Positions 1 through 6,600 of a stretch of DNA of 6,895 bases are shown piece after piece (the first letter of the stretch is position 1; each line of letters opens with the position of its first letter). The stretch covers positions 1 to 6,895 of the forward strand of contig JAWOBE010000130.1 in NCBI GenBank assembly GCA_046498185.1. The letters are read 5' to 3'. Under the pieces are notes generated by a model. That model saw only the letters and a list, made by a program, of their open reading frames with translations, did no database searches and was not told the DNA's origin. The translations under genes and the position numbers were made by a program. The DNA is from CAYXDR01 sp046498185. GTDB taxonomy: Bacteria > Desulfobacterota > DSM-4660 > Desulfatiglandales > Desulfatiglandaceae.

Positions 1-287
1 TTGGCGCTCGCCTGCAGCTTCGCCCAGCGGGCCTCCTTCGGAACCCAGAAGATGTTGGCTGCTGCATATTCGTCACGGTCTTCCGGATCTGTGTATTCAG
101 TATCTTTCGTCGCCTCCAGCTGTTTGTACTTTGCCTGGAAGGCGTCGGAGATGTATTTCAGGAAAATCAAACCGAGAACCACATGTTTGTACTCGGAGGC
201 GTCCATATGCCCCCGGAGCTTGTCGGCGGCCGCCCACATCTGGTTCTCAAACCCGAGATTGGCACCGTTTCCATTTTTTTCTCTCAT
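1..287 (-). CDS. hsdM: Type I restriction-modification DNA methyltransferase M subunit, N-terminal part (runs off the window)
   Basis: HsdM is the adenine-N6 methyltransferase subunit of type I restriction-modification systems; it works with a specificity subunit HsdS and an endonuclease HsdR. Only the first 95 codons are present. They contain the characteristic HsdM N-terminal helical domain: a start MREKNGNGANLGFENQMW, then YKHVVLGLIFLKYISDAF around residues 33-50, and DEYAAANIFWVPKEARW further on. These phrases are highly typical of HsdM, and I recognise the family from them. The SAM-binding FxGxG motif and the catalytic NPPF motif would lie beyond position 1 and cannot be checked. The start at 287 is supported by a GAGGGAG ribosome-binding site just upstream and by matching the family's usual start. 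No hsdS or hsdR is visible. The gene lies 242 bp after the sacsin-like gene on the same strand, so it may have its own promoter. Confidence 0.93.
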   Translation of the reverse strand, partial: MREKNGNGANLGFENQMWAAADKLRGHMDASEYKHVVLGLIFLKYISDAFQAKYKQLEATKDTEYTDPEDRDEYAAANIFWVPKEARWAKLQASA

Positions 288-290
288 GTA

Positions 291-297
291 CTCCCTC
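291..297 (-). promoter_or_regulatory. Ribosome-binding site of hsdM
   Basis: The minus strand reads GAGGGAG, followed by TAC and then the ATG at 287-285. The purine-rich core GAGGG lies 5 nt from the start codon. This fixes the hsdM start. Confidence 0.7.
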
Positions 298-320
298 TTT
301 CGTCCTTTTTCATTTACCAG

Positions 321-337
321 TTAAATCGAGGATTTAA
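321..337. promoter_or_regulatory. Operator-like palindrome upstream of hsdM
   Basis: TTAAATC (321-327), spacer GAG, GATTTAA (331-337) is a perfect 7-bp inverted repeat centred about 42 bp upstream of the hsdM start. Its position in the leader, overlapping the AT-rich candidate -10, is what an operator for a dimeric repressor would look like. No regulator gene is present in the window, and AT-rich palindromes also arise by chance. Confidence 0.35.
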
Positions 338-509
338 ATACACAGCAATGGGCAATAAAAACCTACCATTTTGTACTTAAACGTTTCCCTCTTACTTTCG
401 GCCATAAGCGCATATCCAGATAAGTTTAAGCTACACCTTGATTCATCGCCACCCAGCTTGGAGCGATTGAAAGATAGCCTCTGTCCTAATAGCCACCGAT
501 TTCTATTGC

Positions 510-524
510 TATTGCTGAGCAATA
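510..524. terminator. Small hairpin just downstream of the sacsin-like gene, weak terminator candidate
   Basis: TATTGC (510-515), TGA, GCAATA (519-524) forms a perfect 6-bp stem with a 3-nt loop, beginning 6 nt after the stop codon at 532-530. The stem is only one-third GC. On the minus strand the bases after it (GCAATAGAAATCGG) hold no U-tract, so it is not a canonical intrinsic terminator. It may instead stabilise a 3' end or mean nothing. Confidence 0.25.
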
Positions 525-529
525 CTGAA

Positions 530-2119
530 CTATTCAATAAGACTTGATACCTCGATAAGCTTCTTCAAGGCTATCATGTGTTTTTCACAATATTTGATCT
601 CTATATTTTCGCCACACAATGTGAGATTAAGCGAGAGATCATTTTGCCCTCCTTGCGACGGTAAGCGAAGCGCCTCAATTTGGTCAATGATATTTGAAGG
701 AGTTTGTCTCGTTGCATGACGCCACTGAGCGAAGTGATCCGCACAGAGGCAGATAGCATTCGCCGGGTCATCAAGCCAACGGGCTTTCTCGCGTTCCACC
801 AAGTATGCGGATACGAAAAATGGACTCCCATCCCGCTCCGCCCATGTTCGACCGCAGATTTGGCACCTTCCACCGTACCAGCCCAAAAGCCTCTGTCGGA
901 CTTTGGGGTCCGAGGGTTCCAAAAGCTTATGCTCAGTGGTTCGGCGTCTTTCCTCAGATCCAGGCTCGTTGATAATTCTCTCCCTATGCGACTGTGCGAG
1001 TTTTTCTCCACGCCGTTCCGGGTTGTGGACGGAGCCGCGGTCAACACCTGGGTCGATCGGATATTCCTCGTCGATTTTACTAACGCCTGGGCGTTCGAAT
1101 GCGGTCAACAACATCTCTGAATAGCTTCTGTTCTCATCCGAGATATAAGGCCCTAGAGGTTTTTGTGGAGAAAGTGTTTCATCTTTTACGCCACCTGGGC
1201 GAGTAGACAGGCTTGTTTGTTTTTTGGGAGGTTTTCCGACAACCGCAGGATATGTTGTATCGCTTGGTTCAGATCTTGAAATTCCTTGGGCCTTAGAGGA
1301 ACCTGATGGTTCACTTGAGCCGGTATCTCGTGGTGTACCGTTGTCTTCATCCGATTTTTCAGTACTGCTCCCCTCTGATATCTCCTTGATTTCCCTAGGA
1401 ACTGACCAATTGTAATCTCTGAGACGTTTTGTGTCCTTCGCCCCCAAGATCAATTCCAACCAAGTTGCCAAATCCATTTCACCTCGACCACCCGGTAACA
1501 ATGCGCGGGCGAGTTGCTTTGCGATCACCTGTTTCAGGTGATCCCTATCTCTTGTAGGCCCCATAATGAGTTTTGATTGATCAGCATCCCAAAAAGCAAG
1601 CCGAGTTTCAGTCTTCCGCACAGGAGTTCTCGTTTGCATATCGAGGGTGTAGATCACCTCCAAATCCCCAGTCGAGCATTCTTCGCTGGAATGAATAAGG
1701 TTTTCGAACTCCTTGTCCTCCAAAAGTCTTTCGTATTCAACGCGATAGCGCTCACGAAGCCATGATGCAGTCATCTGCACCGCTGCAGGGGTGATGAGAC
1801 GATTGTTTGAAGGGATTTCTGAGTAATCCCCGCGGCTTAATGTGGCCGTCACGCATTGGGAGATACGAGGCAGTTCAAGGGCCTCGTACAATGGCTGCCA
1901 TTCGGCAAAAGCATCATGTTCGGGCCTCCAGGCAAAAGCGATATCCCCTTCAAAGAGACGCTTGAAATTACCGTCGTCCGGAACCACAACCAATTCAGGG
2001 GGCATGAACTCATTACTCTGCGTATAGATTTTGGCTTCTCGGATGAAGTCGTCCAGCCACCCAGGCTTAGGATCAGATTTCAATGCCTTCCTAATCCTAC
2101 AACGCAATTTTGTTGACAT
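530..2119 (-). CDS. Sacsin-like protein, C-terminal fragment with HNH-like zinc module; start supplied by the insertion sequence
   Basis: The ORF has 529 codons. The first nine residues come from the insertion sequence and residues 10-529 are the C-terminal 520 residues of the split protein. Residues 20-100 (LVVVPDD, AFAWRPE, LYEAL) and 170-240 look like middle repeats of large sacsin-like proteins. Residues about 245-400 are rich in Ser, Pro, Gly, Lys and Glu and are probably disordered. Residues 416-470 resemble an HNH zinc module: CQIC (419-422) and CLCADH (457-462) offer two Cys/His pairs. The position where HNH nucleases have the first His (A-H-I) is Tyr439 in SAYLVE, so nuclease activity is doubtful. 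The tail GENIEIKYCEKHMIAL (503-518) matches my memory of related proteins. Residues 1-9 and the ATG at 2119 lie within the IS end. Whether this half is made is unknown. Confidence 0.8.
   Translation of the reverse strand: MSTKLRCRIRKALKSDPKPGWLDDFIREAKIYTQSNEFMPPELVVVPDDGNFKRLFEGDIAFAWRPEHDAFAEWQPLYEALELPRISQCVTATLSRGDYSEIPSNNRLITPAAVQMTASWLRERYRVEYERLLEDKEFENLIHSSEECSTGDLEVIYTLDMQTRTPVRKTETRLAFWDADQSKLIMGPTRDRDHLKQVIAKQLARALLPGGRGEMDLATWLELILGAKDTKRLRDYNWSVPREIKEISEGSSTEKSDEDNGTPRDTGSSEPSGSSKAQGISRSEPSDTTYPAVVGKPPKKQTSLSTRPGGVKDETLSPQKPLGPYISDENRSYSEMLLTAFERPGVSKIDEEYPIDPGVDRGSVHNPERRGEKLAQSHRERIINEPGSEERRRTTEHKLLEPSDPKVRQRLLGWYGGRCQICGRTWAERDGSPFFVSAYLVEREKARWLDDPANAICLCADHFAQWRHATRQTPSNIIDQIEALRLPSQGGQNDLSLNLTLCGENIEIKYCEKHMIALKKLIEVSSLIE
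2091..2094. repeat. Target-site duplication CTAA, left copy
   Basis: CTAA directly precedes the left inverted repeat and is identical to 3608-3611. It matches the YTAR target pattern of IS701-family elements. Confidence 0.92.
2095..2112 (+). repeat. Left terminal inverted repeat of the IS
   Basis: Eighteen bases match the reverse complement of 3590-3607 at 16 positions. The outer 13 (TCCTACAACGCAA) are identical; the mismatches are at repeat positions 14 and 17. The transposase -35 box begins immediately inside it. Confidence 0.92.
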
Positions 2120-2141
2120 GATCTTGTCCTGATGTTACTCT
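2113..2141 (+). promoter_or_regulatory. Transposase promoter
   Basis: TTGACA (2113-2118) is a perfect -35 box. After a 17-bp spacer comes TACTCT (2136-2141), which keeps the three most conserved -10 bases (T, A and final T) and is preceded by TGT, an extended -10 motif. The expected transcript start is near 2148. That start would exclude the left arm of the hairpin at 2140-2164. Confidence 0.65.
2127..2130 (-). promoter_or_regulatory. Possible ribosome-binding site for the C-terminal fragment, inside the IS
   Basis: The minus strand reads AGGA, seven bases before the ATG at 2119-2117. Both lie inside the insertion sequence. A stop (TAA, 2137-2135) sits just upstream in the same frame, so this ATG is the first available start in that frame. 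It is a minimal site and only suggests that translation is possible. Confidence 0.35.
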
Positions 2142-2164
2142 GTCACCAAAAACGGAGGTGACAG
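2140..2164 (+). promoter_or_regulatory. Hairpin covering the transposase ribosome-binding site (fold-back type control)
   Basis: CTGTCACC (2140-2147) pairs perfectly with GGTGACAG (2157-2164) across a 9-nt loop. The Shine-Dalgarno GGAGGTGA (2154-2161) sits half in the loop and half in the right arm; the ATG is at 2168. RNA entering from outside the element would contain both arms and mask the site. RNA begun at the element's own promoter, near 2148, would lack the left arm and leave the site open. This logic is known from IS10 and IS50; its use here is inferred. Confidence 0.6.
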
Positions 2165-2167
2165 GCA

Positions 2168-3457
2168 ATGCTACCCGAAATCAGATCTCAGGATAGATTG
2201 TACGATGTTCCGAAGTTTAATTTAATACAAGATGATGTATCTGACTTCATGAACGAACTCAAAGGCTTTCACGAAAATTTTGCGGACTGTTTCTTTCGCA
2301 CCGAATTGCGGGAGAACTTCTTTCGTTACATGGTTGGACAATTCAGCGATCTGGAACGTAAATCCATAGAGCCCATAGCCATAGCCGTCAAAGACGGTCA
2401 GGTCAGGGCCATGCAACGTTTCGTAAGCACGGCTGCGTGGGGCGACCACAAAATCATGCGAAAATATCGCAGTATGGTCAACGACGACATGGGCAATCCT
2501 GATGGAGCCTTGATTTTTGACGAGACCGGGTTCCCCAAGAAAGGAGAGGATTCCATCGGAGTCGCCAAGCAATACTGCGGCTCCCTGGGTAAAGTCGACA
2601 ACTGCCAAGTCGGAGTTTTTGCCGCTTATGCCTCCAGTCAAGGTTACGCCCTCGTCGACAAAAGACTCTTTATTCCGGAACACTGGTTTTCCGACGACTA
2701 CCGCATTAGACGTGAAAAATGTGCCGTCCCGACCGATCTATCTTTCAAGACCAAACCTCAGCTTGCGGCCGATATGCTCAAGGAAATTTCAGCAGAAGGA
2801 ATCCTTCCCTTCAGGTATGTTCTCGGTGACTCCATCTACGGATCGAGCCCTGGGTTCATCTCCACTGTTGAACAAATCGATGGTCTTCGGTATTTCGTGG
2901 CAGTCAACTCTTCCACCTTGTGCTGGTTGACCGAACCTGTCACGGTGACGAAGACATACAAGTATAGAGGCAAAACTCATCTCAAGACCGTGGTTGAGTC
3001 TACCGAGAAAAAGCCTATCACGGTGGGGAAGCTGGCAAAAAGCATACATGATGTTTTCTGGTATCGTCGGACGGTCTGCGAGGGGTCGAAGGGGCCGATT
3101 GTTTATGAGTTCACGCGGCGGAGGGTCGTTCTGGCAAAAGACGGCTTTCCCCAAAAGACCGTGTGGCTGATCATGCGAAGAAGCCTCGAAAGAGAACCCA
3201 AGTACAGCTATTTCATCAGCAATGCCCCGATGAGCTGCCGATTGCCGCTGTTTGTATGGCTCAGTGGTTTGAGGTGGGCGATTGAGCAGTGTTTCGAGGA
3301 GACCAAGACCGATCTCGGGCTCGATCATTACGAGGTTCGTAAATACCTTGGCTGGCAACACCATATGATCACATGTATGCTGGCTCATTTCTTTCTCTGG
3401 CACCTGAAGATCAGGTTGGGGAAAAAAAGCACCATCCATTACGCTCTCGCAGCTTAG
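2168..3457 (+). CDS. IS701-family transposase, prematurely terminated by a frameshift
   Basis: This DDE transposase of 429 codons catalyses strand cutting and joining at the element's ends. Family motifs are visible: D118 in LIFDETGFPKKG, D221 in VLGDSIYGS, and the E block RWAIEQCFEETKTDLG with E373 as the probable third acidic residue, followed by LGLDHYEVRKYLGWQHH. These are typical of IS701-family enzymes, whose members are usually somewhat longer. The last 9 residues after Lys420 are out of frame. The expected tail continues in the +1 frame from 3429. All three catalytic acidic residues lie before the break, so some activity is possible, but the C-terminal tail is lost. Start at 2168 has GGAGGTGA upstream. 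Transcription runs against the host operon. Confidence 0.9.
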   Translation: MLPEIRSQDRLYDVPKFNLIQDDVSDFMNELKGFHENFADCFFRTELRENFFRYMVGQFSDLERKSIEPIAIAVKDGQVRAMQRFVSTAAWGDHKIMRKYRSMVNDDMGNPDGALIFDETGFPKKGEDSIGVAKQYCGSLGKVDNCQVGVFAAYASSQGYALVDKRLFIPEHWFSDDYRIRREKCAVPTDLSFKTKPQLAADMLKEISAEGILPFRYVLGDSIYGSSPGFISTVEQIDGLRYFVAVNSSTLCWLTEPVTVTKTYKYRGKTHLKTVVESTEKKPITVGKLAKSIHDVFWYRRTVCEGSKGPIVYEFTRRRVVLAKDGFPQKTVWLIMRRSLEREPKYSYFISNAPMSCRLPLFVWLSGLRWAIEQCFEETKTDLGLDHYEVRKYLGWQHHMITCMLAHFFLWHLKIRLGKKSTIHYALAA

Positions 3458-3605
3458 AACACTCATAGGGATTCTGCTTCCGATGCGACGGTTCGATATG
3501 GAGATGACCTTGGCGCTTATTCAATGGGTCCAGCTCAAAAATCACCGGGCGTATCTATCGCACCGGAAAAAAAGACTTCGCATTCTAGGCGAAGTTGCGT
3601 TGTAG
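2168..3605 (+). pseudogene. Full transposase coding region including the out-of-frame 3' tail
   Basis: After the A7 run at 3422-3428, the +1 frame (3429-3605) encodes 58 residues that clearly continue the family sequence: APSITLSQLRTLIGILLP, then MTLALIQWVQLKNHRAYLSH, ending RILGEVAL and TAG at 3603-3605. One A fewer would give a single 478-codon transposase ending inside the right inverted repeat. The cause could be a one-base insertion in this copy, a homopolymer sequencing error, or reliance on polymerase slippage at the A-tract. I consider a simple A6-to-A7 mutation or sequencing error most likely. Confidence 0.85.
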
Positions 3606-6600
3606 GACTAATCTCCCTATAGAGAGTTTCAATGCCATCCCGGTGGGGCTTTCCTGCTGAAGGGGGCTCTTCCTGTAGTTGAAGCCAGCGCCTCGCATAC
3701 GACTGTGTATCTGCGTCCTTTTTAACATCGAGAGTTCCTACGAAAAAATCTTCAAGTTTTGGATACTCGCCTTCCAGGTAGCCGAACGCTTCGCCGAATA
3801 TTTTGTTAGCATCTCGCCACAGACACTCTTCAGAACTGCACCAAGGCGATTGACCCGTTCTATTTGGCAAAAACACAAGCCGGTTGCGGCGAAATCGCTC
3901 CCTAAGTCCATGGGTATCTTTACCGTTCGTGCGCAAAGCAATTTGATGGTAAATTCTCTTTGGTAGTTGTGGATCCATCGTCTGATCTTCTCTGCACATA
4001 TCGAGTCTCTTCGTCAGGGTCTCGACCGAAATTTCGGTGTTCACTTCCAGTGCTTTGAGCATATCAGGGCTTAGATCCCCCTCGAAGTAGGGCACAGTAT
4101 CGCCAAGAATTTCCTTCGCGTCAGTTGTTGGAATAAATGCGTGCGAAGGCGGAACCAAACCTTTTGTGGTCGGCAACCACGCTATTGTCCTCAACTGACG
4201 AATCACTTCCGAATATGAACTCTCGAATTGGTAAGGACCAGTTTGAACGTGATACGCTTCACCGTCCTGAGTATAGTACTTTAGATCAAGAACCCACTGC
4301 CAATCTGGGTCATGGGGACCACTAAATGCATACTTATACTCAGGCCATTCGGTGGGCCTACACGCCTTTTCGGAAGCCAACCATTTGAGAATAGCCTGGG
4401 AGAACTGATAATCAGGATTTCGGAAGCTTGAGGGGGATCTCTGACACACCTTAATTTTACAAACTGTAATGCGTGGAAATTTTGATATTTGCTTTCTAAA
4501 CTCAGGAAATATATCAACAACTTTAAGACGCACCAAACCTTCTATTACATCCTTCGGATAACAGTCTGAAAGAGAATAAAAATGTTGCCTATCGTCTTCA
4601 TTCACCCATATATACTGCCACCCGGCATAAAGGTCATAAGTTTCTGGAACCACGACTGTTTTTACAGAGGGTGGCAAGCAGTTAGCGTTATCACTTTCTT
4701 CTTGATTTCGAATTTCGTCGAGTGTTGTCCTGCGTCCATCGGAAAGGATTATCGGCAATGCTTTCCAGTCGAAGTTATCATCAGCGTATTTTATAATAAA
4801 TTCAGTTGCTTGTATCAATTGCCCATTATTTATTGAATCCTGCTGTTCCTTTAGGTAGTCAAGAACATCGAAGCAATACGCAGACGCAGTGAAAGTGTGC
4901 AGACCCAATTCTTCAGTCATCCAGCTACGAATTCTTTTTTCGTCGCTTTGTTTTTCAAGCAGTCGATGGAAGCTCTTCTTTACAAATGCAATCGGTTTAC
5001 TAACCCGCAGCCAGTAGGGGATATCGCTAATAATTTGCTTTTCTTCTGAGCCGATTTGAAAATAGATAGGGTGCTCCGCGCTAGATAGAAGGCGACGACG
5101 ACGTTTTCGGCCTATAACCACTGCTGGCACGATCTTCAAATCACGTAAAGTTTCCTTCTTAAAATCCATGCAATATCGGTAAAGTCGAATGAACCACTCA
5201 TCTGTTTGGTGCTTGAGCCATGCGGTGTCCTTAAGACAAGCCACTGTATCCTCTTCCGTAAACCTTGGAACAGCAATTTTAGCAAGTTTATCCTTATATC
5301 GGGACTCTATTTTTGGGTGAACAAACGAGAAGGCCTTCCCAATAGGGGCAGGCAAAACTTTATGTTCACCGAACAATTCTCTAACCACTAACTTGGGGAT
5401 AAGTCGGCATTCCCCCGGTGTGGCCAATCTCCCAGAAGGATATGTGAGAATACAATTCTCGTTACGAAAACGCGCATGGATATCATCCACCACAGGATCT
5501 AAGAAATCCTGATGACTTTGCATTGGTATGGACGCATATGCTTGGGCACGAACGCTTACAGACAGACTTCGATTTCTGACGCAGGAGAGAAAGGCTTCAG
5601 TGTATGCTGGAGCGATACAATCCCGAAGCCACAGGTTCCAGTTTTCTTCCTTATGGATTCCTTCACGTGAACTTACCACCAGAAAATCCGCATTGATTAG
5701 AAATGGAAGTCCAGTTTTTTTCCATACAGGCAGGTAGGCGAATAGCTTATCAGGATTTTCAACGTCGGCATCCAGAGGAATCGCCACGGATATCTCACGT
5801 GAAGTGATTTCCAGCCTCTTTTCATTTTCAATATGCGCAGGTTTCTCGAAGGATTTCGATATAAGCCAGTAATGAGATGTCCGAAGAATCTCATCGGGAT
5901 TCTTTAGCTGAATCAATTTCACCAAAGGGGCATGGTCTGCTGATTTCTTTATCGAAATTGCGTACGCCTCTGTAGACAATGAGACATCGATTTCAATGGC
6001 CTCTAATTTTGAAAGAAAAAGAATGGTTTCCGGAGCGATCTCTCTCAAAGCGGAATCAACGCGATCAATCGAATTTTTCTTGTCGAGAGGTAAAACGATG
6101 GTGGTCCCTTCTCTGTTAAGATCTTCGGGGGGCTCACTTATCTCAACCGGCACAATATAGCCAAGACCGGTCTCCTTCTCGTTTTGTGGTAGCGCGAAAT
6201 GGTATCCATTCGAATGGACCGAAGGACAACTCGTTACACGAAAGACCGACTTGAAACCGATGCCCTTCTCGCCAATATACCCCTCAGCCTTTTTTTTTGT
6301 CGTTTGTTTCACCTGGCAAAGTGCTTCGACATGTTTTTTTTCAAAACCCGTCTCGTTGTTCTCAACAATCAAACATGCTTTCATCCCTCCATCGCTCTTT
6401 TCTTCGTGAACCCTAAAAATAAGTGTGGGTCGTGTTCCCTCTAGGTAGCTGTTGTCCTCAGCATTTTGGACAAGCTCAAAGATAAAATGGATGTTCTCTC
6501 CGTAAAGATCCACCGCTAAAGTCTCTATGGCCCTGTTAAGATTTTGACGCGGCCAAAGCTTCATCCCAGTGTACTGTTCCCGAATAGCCCGGATAAGGTC

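Larger units (their letters stand above)
288..529. other. Intergenic gap between the sacsin-like gene and hsdM
   Basis: This is 242 bp of relatively AT-rich DNA without a convincing gene. A 67-codon minus-strand frame (537-334) starts with TTG, lacks a ribosome-binding site and has no recognisable protein content. The gap holds a small hairpin near the end of the upstream gene (510-524) and a perfect 7-bp inverted repeat (321-337) in front of hsdM. An AT-rich TATTTAAAT on the minus strand overlaps the repeat and could be a -10 region, but I find no good -35 at the right distance. Confidence 0.6.
2095..3607 (+). mobile_element. IS701-family insertion sequence, 1513 bp, complete ends
   Basis: The element is bounded by TCCTACAACGCAA (2095-2107) and its reverse complement TTGCGTTGTAGGA (3595-3607), and flanked on both sides by CTAA (2091-2094 and 3608-3611). 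Transposases of the IS701 family (DDE type) are known to duplicate a 4-bp YTAR target, and CTAA fits. The transposase content, the ends and the exact in-frame restoration of the host gene on removal all give the same boundaries. The element is oriented opposite to the gene it interrupts. Its transposase gene contains a frameshift near the 3' end, so this copy may no longer make full-length transposase. Confidence 0.95.

Noticed and set aside
334..537. Minus-strand 67-codon frame in the gap before hsdM
   Set aside because: It starts with TTG, overlaps the end of the sacsin-like gene, has no ribosome-binding site and no family-like sequence.
704..1120. Plus-strand 138-codon frame opposite the C-terminal fragment
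   Set aside because: It lies antisense to well-supported sacsin-like coding sequence, lacks a ribosome-binding site and shows no recognisable protein features.
2120..2149. Outward promoter on the minus strand at the left IS end (TTGGTG, 17 bp, CAAGAT)
   Set aside because: The -10 match is poor and would place the transcript start at or beyond the ATG at 2119, leaving no ribosome-binding site in the RNA.
2789..3466. Minus-strand 225-codon frame inside the IS
   Set aside because: It is a shadow frame antisense to the transposase; the transposase frame carries all the family motifs.
3422..3466. Programmed -1 frameshifting at the A7 run of the transposase
   Set aside because: The -1 frame reaches a stop after about 13 codons with no family sequence. 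Only the +1 frame continues the transposase.
3458..3534. Reading 3457 to 3535 as an IS/host boundary or non-coding gap
   Set aside because: The terminal repeats, the CTAA duplication and the out-of-frame transposase tail all place the IS edge at 3607.
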